DNA of 64,000 nt from Ricinus communis (GCF_019578655.1 NC_063264.1:15674429-15738428), one strand, 5' to 3'; positions 34,121 to 46,323 are shown, counted from the first letter of the stretch. The notes: generated by a model from the sequence alone, not told the origin. Numbers and translations are program-made.

Positions 34121-34440
34121 CTTCTACAGCTTACACAACTACAATTACCTTGAGGGGAGGTCTTCAAGATGTAACAACCGTGGTCCCTAAGTCAAAGCCA
34201 TATAGAATGTTTGCACCAGGATGAGCCAATAAAGCGTGGCTTCTTACAGCTCACACAACTATAATTATCTTGAGGGGAGGTCTTCAAGATTCAACGGGCG
34301 TGGCCCCTACAGCAAAGTCAGAAATGTTCCTGAAATGCAAAAGAACACAAAACACGGGTGATCTGGGAATAAAAGCACAATAATTGCTAAGAACATACGC
34401 AATAATATGCAAGCAAATATGTGTAAAACTATGCTCATCA
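34002..34440 (-). repeat. 119-bp perfect duplication of the LTR start around a 201-bp filler
   Basis: 34002-34120 and 34322-34440 are identical by eye (119/119) and both are the first bases of the B1 U3. Between them, 34121-34321 contains two imperfect copies of a unit with CTTACACAACTACAATTA or a close variant, then CTTGAGGGGAGGTCTTCAAG. The copia target resumes at 34441. The 201-bp filler matches nothing else in the window. Confidence 0.85.
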
Positions 34441-37020
34441 GTGCCACAATAGGTTTATTTCTTAGTTTTCCAAGAAACCGGGGAATGACTAAGACACACA
34501 AGCTAACCAGTCAGAGAGCGACGAGTAAGATGACAAGTTGCCCAATCGAAATCTCACCATCCTGTCAAAGAGATAGAGCTATCAGCTCGAAGCAAAATGC
34601 CTTATCTAGGAGAACCCTTCAAATAGCAAACAATGCGCAAAGCAGCTTCCCAATGTTCATCGTGGTTCTGTGGAAACTGAGATAAAACATGGACAGAGTA
34701 TGCCAAATCAGGATGTGTATCCGTTAAGTAAATCAAACGTCCAACCAAATGACGATAAGGTTCCGCATTAGATAAAGAGTCTCCTGAAGCAAGAGCAAGC
34801 TGATGGTTTTGCTCAATGGGAAAAGATGCTGGCTTGGCACCTAAAAGACCAGTCTCAGAAATAATTCAAGAGAATACTTTCGTTGACAAAGAAATATAAC
34901 ATCAGGACTTCATGCCACCTCAATCCCGAGGAAATATTTAAGAACCCCGAGATCCTTCATATGAAAACACGTGCTCAAATAGTTCTTAAAGGCTCCCAAA
35001 GCAGCAGAATTATTCCCAGAAATAATTAAATCATCAACATACAACAAAACATTGATTTGAATATCACCCTTAGTGTAAGTAAAGAGAGAATAATCAACAT
35101 AGGATTGGAGAAAATCGTACTCTTTTAAAGCAGTAACAAGTTTGGTAAACCAACACCTCGGTGCTTATTTCAAGCCATATAATAACTTTCGAAGATGACA
35201 AACCAAATCAGGTTAAGAAGACCCAAAACCAGGAGGAAGCTTCATATAGACTTCCTCATTGAGGTCCCCGTGCAAAAAGGCATTATGCACGTCCATCTGA
35301 TGCAACTCCCAATTTTTAGATGCTGCAATGGCTAAGAAAGCACGAACTGTGACCATTTTTGCAACAGGTGCAAAAGTCTCATTATAATCAATCCCGGCAA
35401 TTTGATGATTACCAAAAATAACCAAACGAGCTTTAAGCCATTCAGTACTACCATCAAATTTATACTTGATCTTATAGAGCCATTGACTACCAAGAGCACG
35501 TTTACCAGGTGGTAATTTTTCCATAATCCAAGTACCATTATCCTCTAAAGCACGAATTTCTATTTGCATAGCATGACGCCATCCTACATCTCTCATAGCC
35601 TCTTTAAATGATTTCGGTTCACAACTTGTAGTAACGGCGGCAAGAAATTATCGATGGCTAACATAAAATTTAGCACAATTAATATAATGTGTTATAGGAA
35701 AGGGCGTACCTGAGGAAGCAGATGTCACAGGTGAACTTGAAGAAAGAGTAGATGGACTTTTTGTGAGAACAGTGTTAGTAACATAGTCACAAAGTCGAAC
35801 GGATGGAACTTTTTCACGGAATCCACATCCCATATTAGGTTCATCGGTAGCAACCGGAGCAACCCTTTCGGCCCCCCCTGTAGATGGATGGTGGGCTGGA
35901 GATGTGGGTGTAACTGAACTTTGTTCAACATTTGGGCCAAATTGTGATTCATTGGCTGCGGGAGGAATAGTAGGAGCAGGCTCTAAAGTGGTAGCTGTTG
36001 GGCTTTGGGTGGTGATATGTAGTGGGGAGGATTCATTTGTAGGCTCAAGTTCATCAGACAATGATTTAGGTTCTCCCAAAATATCAAAATCATCATCACC
36101 CAAATTCATGGTTCTAAAATTATATTTAGAACGAATAGTAGCAGGAGCATTTTCAGCAAATGGAAATTGATTTTCAAAGAACTTAACATCTCTAGAAATA
36201 AAAAAAAAACCTTTATTTTCTAGATAAGAAAGTCTCCACCCTTTCTTACCAAAAGGATACCCAACAAAGACACATTTTCGACTTTGATTTGCAAATTTAT
36301 CACTCTTAGCTCATTGATTATGGGTATAACATAAAGAACCAAATACTCGCAGTTCATCAAAAACTAGCAAAGTATTAAATAGAATCTCATAAGGTGTTTT
36401 ATTGTGAAGAACACTCGAAGGTGTTCGATTGATCAAATGAGAAGCTACCAAGACACATTCACCCTAAAAATAAAGAGGAAGGTGACTTTGAAAATGTAAG
36501 GCCTTTGCCACTGTTAAAATATGACGGTGCTTACATTCAACTCTACCATTCTGTTGTGGAGTCCTACACAAGAGGTTTGAAATAAAATCCCACTTGAAAA
36601 AAAATAATCTGTCAAACAATTAAACTCTGTCCCATTATTACTTCGAACAATTTTAACCTTTTGTCCAAATTGTCGATCAACCATAGCCAAAAATGACATA
36701 AACATTTTAAATACCTCTAACTTATCAATCAATAAATAAACCCATACAGCTTGAGAAAAATCATCCACAATAGTTAAAAAATAACGAGCCCCGCAAGAAG
36801 AAACTGTATTGTAAGGACCCCATAAATCACAATGAACTAATTCAAAAATTTGGGAGGCCTTATGAATCACTAAGAGAGAAAGAATCATGAGATTGTTTGG
36901 CACGAGGGCATACATCACATGCCTTATTCAATTTATCACTAGAATTACATAAGAAAGGTAAGGACTTTCGAGAAGATATAGGTGAAGGTGGAGTCTTTGT
37001 CATATCATTACCTTCAGCCA
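34441..37020 (-). pseudogene. Copia C2 fused gag start and pol
   Basis: In element sense the frame starts MAEGNDMTKTPPSP near 37020 and passes within about 25 codons into a pre-integrase end (KACDVCPRAKQSH, about 36930-36890), skipping capsid, nucleocapsid and protease. Integrase core: VHCDLWGPYN, then TIVDDFSQAVWVYL, then [12 protein letters not shown] (36850-36610). The linker has degenerate Pro/Ser-rich sequence (36109-35648). RT has [34 protein letters not shown] (35596-35213) and YVDD near 35040. Stops and frameshifts occur throughout. It resembles Ale/Retrofit-type copia, stated with caution. Confidence 0.85.
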
Positions 37021-37059
37021 TAGCCGGACGTGTATCTTAGCCGTGTGGCTCTGATACCA

Positions 37060-37233
37060 TGAAGAAATCGTGAATGGCTTGCCCTTCATTGATATGTTTT
37101 TGTCATATATATAATACAAAAAGAATAGAAAATAGGAAACTAGAAATGAGGAAACTAAAGCTGTAATTTTAATCTAAGTCCTAAACTCACGCTTAACCAT
37201 ATTAAAAGAATATATCTCAATAAGATCTCAATA
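37060..37233 (-). repeat. 5' LTR of copia C2
   Basis: 174 bp with non-canonical TA...CA termini, flanked by GTTAC (37234-37238) and by the initiator-Met primer site at 37046-37059. Confidence 0.9.
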
Positions 37234-37238
37234 GTTAC

Positions 37239-39357
37239 CTATGGGATTGCATAAGAAACACCATAAGCATTATGGAAAACCTAGTCAATAGTGCACCAAC
37301 CACTTGTAAGAACACAAGATAAAAGACCTTAAATGCAATATGGTGATCAAAGAGGATGGTATTTGACAAACCAGAAGAAGATTTCACCTATGTAGAGGAG
37401 TATATGTCAACATGTATCAAGGAGGTAACTAGAATTTATAGATTTCATCTATTGAAATCAGAATTGATATTAAACTATTTCTACTTATTTTTCTTAATTT
37501 TATTGTGAATTGTTATGTCTTATTGAAAGATTTGTTTCTTTATTCAGATTATTGTATATTACTTAGCTTGTTTGATTTCTCTTTTTATATGGAAAGAAAA
37601 AATTTTATTGCCTAGTAAGGTTATAGAAAGAACTACACAAAAGGTACAACATATCTGAAAAGAAAAATAACAGTGAGGCAATAAGGCCGACCTATAGCCA
37701 AAAAGATCTTGGAATATAATAATTTTTTATTACTCTTAAAGCCAAAATAAATGTCAATTTTTCTTTTAGTTATTTTCTATTTTCTGTTATTCTATTGTAA
37801 ATTGGTTCTAAAACTATCATTCATAAATTAAATAAAAGTAGGCATCATAGCCACTTTTATTTTTTATGTCTTATTCATAAAGTGTGATGAGTGAATAAAA
37901 AATGACAAAAATGATACAAGATGAGACAAAACACATAGCAGAAAACACATGTAAAAGGAGGCACCTAGTGAAAAATATGTCTTATACTGAAGATAATATG
38001 AGAAAGCAAAAGGTACAAATCAAAGTTAAGTGAAAAAAGAAGCAAACTATCTCTGCAAATCCAAACGAGCTATATCTTCATAACCAAGAGAGCACTGGTG
38101 GTCTCAAAAGAATCATAATGGTAAACTGGGTGCTAATCTATAACAACAAAACTAAACAGGTGCATACGTTTTAATTATTTGAATTGTTAAAATTTTTAAA
38201 CATAAAAGCCTGATTGTATAGATATGTGGGAACTAAGCATATTATGATTAAATGTTCTATTGGTCCTAGCAATATATGGTTCCTCAAAGGATAAATCTGT
38301 AAAAGACCAATAAAATATTTAAAGTGGAGCCTCAAGTAGTTTTCCAAGTTAGAAATATTCTTGGAGAATCAATAATACATTAAAATATTTTAAGTCAGAA
38401 GCCTCAAGTAGTTCCCTAAGTTAAAAATATTTTTGAGGAACTGATAGTATTTTAATATGAGATCCCTAAGTAAAATTAATTCTTGGCGCTCTAATTTTTT
38501 CTGTCGAATTTTCTAAATTAATCGATCATATTTTAATATGAGATCTCCACGTAAAACTAGTTCTTTGCGTCTAATTTTGTCTATCAGGTTCCCCAAGTTA
38601 ATTGATAATATTTAATTCAGGAGTTCCAAGTTGGAAATATTCTTTGGGATCTAGATAATAATTTAAAATATTTCAATTCAAGAGCCCCAAGTTGGAAATG
38701 TTCTTGGAGATCTAGGTAATATTTTCAATAAAAGAGTCTCAAGTAAATTGGGTACTTGAGGATCGAGAGCTCCAAGTTGGAAATATTTTTAAGGATCCAA
38801 CCTAAAAAAATAAAAAATAAAAAGTAAAATCCTAAAATCTCCATATATATTAGGCTACATCCTAATTTTTTTTAGTAATTTAAATATAATTATACACAAT
38901 TACCAAACAAATAAACACATAAAATTAAATATTTTGGGTAAAATACATGCCTTTTTTGATTTTTTTCTCTGGTAAATTTGAAGAGGCTTTTTCTTTTACA
39001 GGTGGGCATAATTTCCAGTAATAACTCAAGTATGAGGTACAAGAATTGAGGAATGGTTTGAACTTAACCAAGCTGATATCACACCAAAAGCCGAGAGAGA
39101 GCAATCTTGGACAGGTTGAAATGCTTGAGCAGATGATGTTGCAGAAGAAAGCAGCGGTGATACAACACGGACGTTGAGCGGTTAAGAGACTGTAGGTGGC
39201 GATGCAAAATGAAGAAAAAAGAAAGTGAAGAAAGAGAAACAAAAGGAAAAAGATGTTTGACTTGTTTATAGTTGCACGTGTTAATTGCAGGAGAGACGAT
39301 GGAGCTAAATTACACATGTAATTCGCCAATACTAGCCAAAACACATGCTGAGACAAT
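37239..39357 (+). other. Internal remnant of T1 (right part)
   Basis: No coding domain recognised. It includes the minisatellite at about 38320-38800 and ends at the T1 3' LTR. The 143-codon minus frame at 38925-39356 is hydrophobic low-complexity sequence without family features. Confidence 0.45.
38320..38800 (+). repeat. Degenerate minisatellite, ~65-bp units, in T1
   Basis: About seven imperfect units sharing the word order GAG(C/T)C(C/T)CAAGTTGGAAAT, then ATTCTTGG(A/G)GATC, then ATAATATTTTAA. Clear unit starts are near 38340, 38405, 38610, 38680 and 38765; the others are more decayed. Confidence 0.7.
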
Positions 39358-39986
39358 TGTTTGATCTACAATTATTTTATTTATTTAACTAATTAATTAC
39401 TTATATAATAATTAATTAATTAATTATTAATAATTAAAACAAATGATTAAAAGATTAGCATGTGGAAGAAGAGGTAGAAGAAGTTAGATAGTGTTTATAT
39501 CTAAGTCACTACCATTTTTGTACTTCAACTCCCCAAGTAATTGAAATAATGGAGCTCTACATGCACAAAATATAAAAATATATCCCCAAGTAATATGGAA
39601 CTTGGGGATTTCTATGAGATGCGGAAGCAGACATCAAGGAGTGGGATCCGGACGTCAACAATCAACAACAAAAACTATATTCAAATACTCAAGCATAAAT
39701 TATTTGAAAATATTTTAATTGCTAGCAAACTTTTTGTTTTCTTTATCTTTTTTATATTTATTTTCAAATATTTAGTTATTTTTATAAATTTTCATTGTCA
39801 ATAATTTAAATATAAGCATTTAGCTGTATTTGTGTGTAATCATTTATTACTATTTAACTATATTTTTTGAGGATATAAGCAAACTGTTAAAGAAGTTTAA
39901 AAATTTATATAAATCTGATTAAAAAGTCAATTTTAAAGTGCATTAATTACAATGATCCGTATATCTACACGCGTATGACACGTTTA
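39358..39986 (+). repeat. 3' LTR of T1
   Basis: Begins TGTTTGATC and parallels 26093-26684 through most of its length. Its 3' end has lost the expected CAAACA. It is followed by GTACA (39987-39991), matching the bases before the 5' LTR. Confidence 0.55.
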
Positions 39987-39991
39987 GTACA

Positions 39992-42181
39992 TTATTAATG
40001 GAATTCAAACTAGTAAAGTATACTTATTCTCAATTAAATACTGATACATTAAAGTATAACATAAACAAGCCTTTGTGCTTGGTGCTTATTCTTGATAGCT
40101 TGAGGATGACCCTGATTTTGGGTTTGCTAATAAAAAGATGTTCATTTATGCCTTTAGGCCGGTGATAATATATAACACTTAATTATATCTAAAGAAAGAA
40201 GACAAAAGGAAGTAAAGTGGTTAGGTGGATCCTGCGGAGAAAATGTGGTGTTCTGAATGTTCCATTCTTATCTGAATCATTTTGAGGCATAAAGAATGAG
40301 ATTGACTTCATTCTGAAATTAACAAATGACGAGTGTGAAAATGGCAGTTAGTGTGGATGGCTTAGTTCTCAATTACTTTTAATTTAAGGTCAATTATCTG
40401 ATCTTAAAAGTTTTTTAAGACATGACAAGAAGTGGGGGAGCTCATGGTGGCTTCTCTTTTTAGGTGGGATCTAAGTCGGTCACTTGAACCGGCTAAGACC
40501 AAAAGTGCTCTTTCTAGTCATCCTGCTCATAAAGGTTTCAATTCATATTATAAATATGTATTAAAATAGATGTAGCCACAGAGCATTACTTTTTATATTC
40601 TACTAAATTTCTTCACTCACCTGTGTCAATTGAAAAATAAAAATAATATACATTTTAAACTTATATTATAACTGTGCAAGTTATTTTTTATTTATTATCA
40701 CTGTTATTTTAGTATTTTTACTTATTATATTGAAATTAGATTAAATATATAAATAATATCAAATATATAATTAATATATCATATTTAGTTTTATACGTAA
40801 TCACAACATATTAATTTATTAATATTATAATATTAAAAATATAATTAAAAAGCTATTTTTAGGATTAGAATTAATTTAAGTTTATAATAAAAAATCATAA
40901 TATAGTTGACTTTTAGAATTAAACTTGTAAATAAAATACATTATATATTATTAAATTAAATTAATAAAAAATTAAATTAATCTAATTAACTAATAAATTT
41001 ATAATACTCTATTATTAGATTTATTCGTCTCCACTGTATTCACATTATGATAATATCTAATATATCACAAATGCCAAGGAATCTAATCTCGTTAAGCATA
41101 CAATCACCAATAATCTTTTAATGTTTTTTTCTATCCCTAGTTTATTAATTGTAGTTTTTAGGATTTATTGTTTTTTCATCCAACAACATCATCAAATTCA
41201 TTTGATAAGATTTAAAAATTAGGAGTAAACTGTTGATTATATGAGCTTTCTTTTAAATTTTTTTATAAAATGGTAAGTATTTAATTTTTTAATTTATCTT
41301 AACAATATTATCCTTATAAAAGATCATTAATTCTAACTTATTTTAAGTTATTCTCATAGAATTAGTTTTTTTATAATTCATAATAAATAAAGATACAATT
41401 CGGTTAAGTTAAATTAATTATAACATTTTTAATTATTATAAATTATATTAATTTGTATCATTGAAAATAGTATAATTAAAATAAAATACATATAAAGATA
41501 AATTAGATCTTCAAATATAATTCTACATACTAACAGCAGTAATGGTCAATAAAATTTTATAAAATAATTTAATTTATAAGCTAGCCATCAATAATCAGCT
41601 ATTTGTCACCAACTGCTAGTCATAATACATATAAATGTGCAAAGAGAAAGAGGATAGACAGATTTATTGAAATAACATTCTTAATTGTTTAAGTAATTGA
41701 GTTATTAAATTATTTATAAAAAAATTATTAAATAAAAATCTAACTCTAGAAAATCAACTTTATTAGAATCTTAACTCAAAATGATTCTAATCCTAGAAAA
41801 TAGTCTTATAATTATATTTTAATATTATATTGACTATATTTTTTATCAAGTGATGTGATTAATTAGAGAACGCCGACAATCTTAATCAATGCTTATAAAA
41901 TAATTGAATAGTTTTTACGGATTTTTTGTATTAAATTACTTAGTTTTGAATTAATATTAGAATTCTATAATTAGTATATCAAAATGGGTCCGGAACGAAT
42001 TTAAAATTTGATTTTACTATCCGTATCGGGTTCGGATCGAATTCTGATTTTACCCATATATTTGAGAACTCCAACTGAACAATAATTGAATCTAGGAGTC
42101 TAATTACAAAAATATAATAAACTATGATGACTGATCGATCCAAATTATGTATAGATATTTAAGGGTATTTTAGAGCTTTAA
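39992..42181. other. AT-rich intergenic region
   Basis: No gene is supported on either strand. 40560-41100 is very AT-rich. 41160-41640 may be a decayed hAT-type MITE. Confidence 0.55.
41160..41640. repeat. Possible decayed relative of the 16395-17065 MITE
   Basis: Shares AAACTGTTGATTATATGAGCT near its left side and AATGGTCA...AATAAAATTTTA...AATTTATAAGCTAGCCATCA...ATCAGCTA near its right side with the MITE at 16395-17065. The ends are not resolvable. Confidence 0.3.
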
Positions 42182-43432
42182 TGATATATTTCTATATATA
42201 AAATGGTAAAAATATGTGATTTTACCTCACTTAAGCTTAATTGTCTATTTTCAGAAATATTAGTAAAAAGAGGAAAATATGGAGCTAAAAAAAGCTTAAT
42301 GGGACATGTTCGTGTCAAGGCCAAGATTAAGACGCATGGAGTGCTAATTACAAAGCCCAAGGGATATTTTAGTCATTTTGTATAATTATTAGGATTTATA
42401 TTCAGAGTTATTTATGGGATAGTATTTGGTGGAGATTAAGATACTCTAAGTCTTATCTATTATATAGAATTATATTAGTATACTTATCTCTAGAGAGATT
42501 TATTTAGATGATGACTCTTCTTTATATATATATCTACAGAAACCTAATTCAAGAAAAAAAGGAGGGAGAAAAAAAGAAAAGGAGGAGAGGAGTTTTCTCC
42601 TACCTGCTCCTACACCTGCCACCATTATTTTCTCCATAATTCTCTACAATTTTTCATAAACATTTAGTTTTAGTTTTCATTACTCTTTTTAGGATCTAAG
42701 GAGCTTTTTAAGAAGTGGAAAGTGAGGACCAATCTTCTTCCTACTTGAAGAAATTCTTGATCTAGAGGGAGTTTTTACTTCTTTATGTCTTTCTATTTAA
42801 TACCATGATCATTGGGTTAAATATGTTAGGCTAGTTTCATAAGAGTTTAGTTTAGTCTTTTTACTATTGTATGAACCTTGTTATTTATTTATTTAATGAA
42901 TGATTTCTTTGCCTTCATATCTTTATTAGTTTCAGTTATTATTGTTAGTTAACCATCATATTAATTTAGCAATAGTAATTGTTATGAAAATTTTTAGGTT
43001 TAAAAGTATTAGAAACATCATCTTTACTTTAATCTATGTTGGTATAAGAAACCTAGGTTGCATCATTAGCTTGAGTGACTTAGGGAAAAAGACACATCAT
43101 CATCTCATTCATTAGATCTAGGCTTAAAGTAAAACAAGGAGATTACTAAGTAAATGGCTATATTAAATACTATCTTTAGCATATAGTTTTAGATCATAAG
43201 CATTTGCATTTGCATTGCATATTTATTTATTGTTTAGTTACTTTATTTTATAAACATTACCCTCTCAAACATACTGATTTAGAGTGTTTAGATTTACTTT
43301 TATTGTTTTGTATTAATAATTAATCTTTATAATAAGTGGCCTCATAGTTCCTTGAGAGATCGACCTCGTGGTGAACTTACCCTTACTATAGGAACGGTTC
43401 GTGCACTTGCGAGTACTAAAAAAGACACATCA
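42182..43432 (+). repeat. 5' LTR of H1
   Basis: Ends GACACATCA just before AGTTTT and the primer site; the start is placed at TGATATATTTC because it mirrors the ACATCA end. It contains a TATA box (TTTATATATATATC, about 42521-42534) and a GA-rich leader start. Low-complexity frames within 43352-43685 are not genes. The start coordinate is approximate. Confidence 0.6.
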
Positions 43433-43696
43433 AGTTTTTGGTGCCATTGCCGGAGAACTGTGTCCAAATTTATTATATTGATTAATTATCAAAAGTGTCT
43501 TGTGTTTGTTAATTTGTTTTGTATTTTGTGTTTTATTTTGTTTATGTGCTTTTGTTTTGTTTGTATGTTTTGTATTTTATAGTTTTGTTTATGTGTTTTT
43601 GTTCTGTTTGTTAATTTTATTTTTAAGTTTTTTTTTTAAATCTGAAATTTTCTTTTGTTTTGTATGCTTAGCAGGAAACAATTAGAAGAAGAATCA

Positions 43697-44843
43697 ATGG
43701 AAGAAGTTGATATCATGGCAAACCCACCAAGAGAAGTAGGAGCTAAAAGGCGAATAGCTATGAAAGATTATGCATTGCCTATAATTGGTAATATTACTTC
43801 ATGCATAATTCTAGGTGATGCATCTAGGAATTATGAACTTAAGAGCATTCATTTTAATATGCTTGCTTTATTTTATGGTATGCCTAGTGAGGATGCATTA
43901 ACATTCATTAGAGAATTTTATGTCATAGTTCATACTTTCCCATTATCTGGACTTAATGAAGATCAACTAAGAATGAAGTGTTTCCCTTATTCATTGAAAG
44001 AAAGAGCAAATGCTTGGTTAATGACCTTGCCTCCTAATTCTTTGAGAAATTGGAATGAAATTTATTAAAAGTTTATGAGTAGATTTTACTCACAGCAAAA
44101 GACTAAAGAATTAAGAGGTGAGATTTCTAATTTTTATCAAGAGAATGTTGAATCTTTTCATGAAGCATGGGATCGCTTCAAATCACTTTTATTACAATGC
44201 CCACACCATGGATTCCCACTCCCAATAATCAGCCAATTATTTTTTGTAATGGATTGACCCAACAATATCAATGTATGGTTCATAATGAAGTTGGGGGTGT
44301 TATATTAGAAAGGACACCTGATGAGGTTTATAACATCTTTGAGACGTTAGGAGTCAATTTTCAACAAAGGAGTGTGAGGATAAAGAGAGTAGAAGTAAAT
44401 GAAGTAGTAGCTAGTAGTAAGATGACAATGCAATTGGTTGAATTGACTAAGCAAGTTAAGATGCTTACTTCAATAAAAAAACTCACCAAATAATAAGGTA
44501 TGCGGTATTTGTGGTATTTATGGTCATGGTGCTAATGTTTATTCATCTTTTGATAATTACAGAGAAAATATGTATGACCAAACAAATTTGATGGGTTCTT
44601 ACCAACCCATGTATCCTATGAATGACCCTTATTCCAATACATATAATACAGGTTAGAGAAACCATTCAAATTTTTCTTGGAAATACAATGACCAAAACCT
44701 ACCATAATTATTGAGAAATCAAAATCAACCTCATTACCAAGACTAATATTCTCAATTTCAAAGGGACTCCAATCTTTTCTTTCAAGATCAAGAACAAACT
44801 TTTCGATTTAATGCACAAAGGAAGCCAAGTTTGGAAGAAATAT
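43697..44843 (+). pseudogene. Athila gag of H1 (5' part)
   Basis: ATG at 43697 (MEEVDIMANPPREVG). The capsid region has FNMLALFYGMPSEDALTFIR and KERANAWLMTLPPNS, typical of the plant gypsy gag (retrotransposon gag) domain. A stop lies at 44066, a frameshift near 44240 and another stop at 44493. The zinc knuckle at about 44503-44545 reads CGICGIYGHGANVY, with the last Cys changed to Tyr. The tail NQPHYQD and KPSLEE precedes the G2 LTR start at 44844. It gives the capsid domain that family A lacks. Confidence 0.85.
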
Positions 44844-44885
44844 GATGTAACCAAGGATGCATCTAAGTCAACTAGCATGGATCCA
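44724..44885 (+). repeat. Left copy of the 162-bp duplication flanking P1
   Basis: Contains the last roughly 120 bp of H1 gag plus the first 42 bp of the G2 LTR. The right copy is at 50793-50954. By my count they differ at 8 of 162 positions and are equal in length. P1 sits exactly between them. Confidence 0.9.
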
Positions 44886-46318
44886 TGATGTGCGTAAAAT
44901 ACACACATCTAAATGGGGTTTTTAAGATTGATTTTATGGACATTTGGATGTGAATTGGTCCCAACACTCACCCTATGCGTCTGTTTGTGTGCATTAGGTC
45001 CAAAAGAAGTCAAAGGATGATAAAGGGAAGAATTGGAGCATAATTGGACGCCGAAACAAGCTAAGTACGAGCATGAGGAAGCTGAACAGGGCCGTGTTGG
45101 TTGCAACACTGGCCGTGTTCCCAACACGGGAACTAACACGGCCATGTTGAACATCAAAGAAGAAGTAGATCTTATGGAGCATGACTACAGAGAGTAACAC
45201 GGCCAGGAACACCAAACCGTGTTCCCAACACGTCTAGGGACACGGCCGTGTTGGCGGCAACAGGGGGAATTAATTAAAAGAATGAAGAGAGGAAAGAAAA
45301 AAGAGAGCGGGGGAGAACGTCCCAAACCCTAATTTTTCTCTCCCTAAGGGTTTTCTGAGCTGAAACCAAGGGAAAAGGAGACTTGGATCAAAGTTTCAAT
45401 CAGATTCCCTTCAAGGATTGAAGATTGGGCAAGGTTCGTTGATTGGTTTTCAAATTGAGCAAGAGGAACAAGGATCGATTCAAGATTGAGTAAGACGAAT
45501 TGGGGTTGTTTACTCTCATCCAAGGGTGTAATCGGGTTTTCTCTACCTTTACTCTTTATTGTAATTGAATTCTTGTGTATTTTGATAATGAACATGATTA
45601 GCTAGATTGATTAAATCCATTGGGATTTCTTTACTATGTTGGCTTAGTATTATTTTGTTGGATTGTTTGGGTTAGTTTTATATTCTTCTTGCCTTCAGTA
45701 TTAATAAGATAATGCATTGTTCATGAGACGTTGTGAATTGTGTGTTTAGATTGCTTTGTGTGATTGAGAAGTCCATTTGGCAATTGGAATTTTGAATAGC
45801 AAGAACTGGTTAATAATCGCTTAGAGATAAGGATAATTAACTAGCCGGATTAAGAATTAACAAAGCTTAATAGAGGCGGATTAAAGCTTAATGCTAATTT
45901 AAGAATTAATCGTTAGGAAGAGATTCTAAATTTAGGTTATTAGATTTAGGAATTCGATTATCTCGAGAAAGAAACCAAATTCGGTTAAGAATTCGTCCAC
46001 CGGTAGCATAATTAGACTCATCAATCCTTTATCTTTTGTTTGATTGCCAACTAGTTTAGGTTCCCTTTGGGTTTGCTTTCTTGTCTTGGTTATTTTATTT
46101 ATCAATTACTCCTGTATCCTTAGAACTTAGCTTGTAGCTATTAGTTAGTTTAGAAATTATTCAGCACTCATTTTAGGTTAATATAACAAAGAACAAAGGA
46201 GTAATTGTGAGCTTTCACTTTCCCGAGGAATACGACTTTGATACTCACCATTAGTGCTAGACTGCATCGATAGGTACACTGCCTTAGATTGTAGCTAACA
46301 TAGATAGCACACACATTA
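44886..46318 (+). repeat. 5' LTR of P1
   Basis: 1433 bp. Palindrome array at about 45085-45254, then the TTAATTAAAAG box (45270-45280), a purine-rich stretch and ACCCTAATTTTT. U5/R from about 45560 on is shared with family B. It differs from the 3' LTR by roughly 3-4% plus a 9-bp indel near 45052, estimated over the first 400 bp. Confidence 0.9.
45085..45280 (+). promoter_or_regulatory. U3 palindrome array and TATA-like box of P1
   Basis: At least eight GGCCGTGTT or AACACGG half sites in alternating orientation, including CACGGCCGTG at 45241-45250, end about 20 bp before TTAATTAAAAG (45270-45280). The organisation is the same as in the family B U3 and the M2 internal promoter. The CACG core invites comparison with NAC- or CAMTA-type sites, but that is speculation. 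Confidence 0.5.
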
Positions 46319-46323
46319 AGTTT

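Larger units (their letters stand above)
28190..34440 (-). mobile_element. B1: family B relative of family A, inserted in copia C2
   Basis: Minus strand. 5' LTR 32701-34120 (plus an extra partial copy to 34440), primer site 32678-32694, ORF-A 31222-32511, long 3' non-coding region, polypurine tract near 29471-29486, 3' LTR 28190-29470. The U5/R side of the LTR and the coding region match family A closely, but the U3 is unrelated to A outside the palindrome array. ORF1 and pol are absent. The 3' LTR lost its last roughly 230 bp at 28190 together with part of the copia target, so no target duplication remains. Confidence 0.8.
27739..37233 (-). mobile_element. C2: copia element with deleted gag/protease, interrupted by B1
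   Basis: Minus-strand copia with two 174-bp LTRs (27739-27912 and 37060-37233, about 6 differences). Perfect target duplication GTTAC at 27734-27738 and 37234-37238. In element sense both LTRs begin TATTGAGAT and end TTCTTCA, so the termini are TA...CA instead of TG...CA. The element proper is about 3.2 kb once B1 (28190-34440) is removed. The primer site is TGGTATCAGAGCCA (37059-37046). Confidence 0.88.
26093..39986 (+). mobile_element. T1: decayed Ty3/gypsy element hosting nested copia C2 and B1
   Basis: Two related long repeats in the same orientation (26093-26684 and 39358-39986), both starting TGTTTG, bound a 13.9-kb span. The left one ends ACCAAACA and is followed by a primer-site-like TGGCACGCCCAGTCGG at 26691-26706, as in several plant gypsy elements. 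GTACA occurs immediately before the left LTR (26088-26092) and at 39987-39991, a candidate target duplication. Removing C2 (27739-37233) leaves about 3.2 kb of internal DNA with no intact domain, so the clade is uncertain. Confidence 0.6.

Noticed and set aside
34441..37020. A functional copia polyprotein on the minus strand
   Set aside because: Gag and protease are missing and pol has multiple stops and frameshifts, so it is listed as a pseudogene.
38320..38800. Repeats spaced like a CRISPR array
   Set aside because: Degenerate direct repeats without unique spacers, in plant nuclear DNA; a minisatellite.
38925..39356. 143-codon hydrophobic minus-strand frame
   Set aside because: Lies in the non-coding 3' part of T1, with Phe/Leu/Cys-rich low complexity and no recognisable domain; likely chance.
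43352..43685. Frames rich in Cys, Phe, Leu and Val
   Set aside because: T/G-rich low-complexity leader of H1 around its primer site; translation of TTTTGTTTTG-like repeats.
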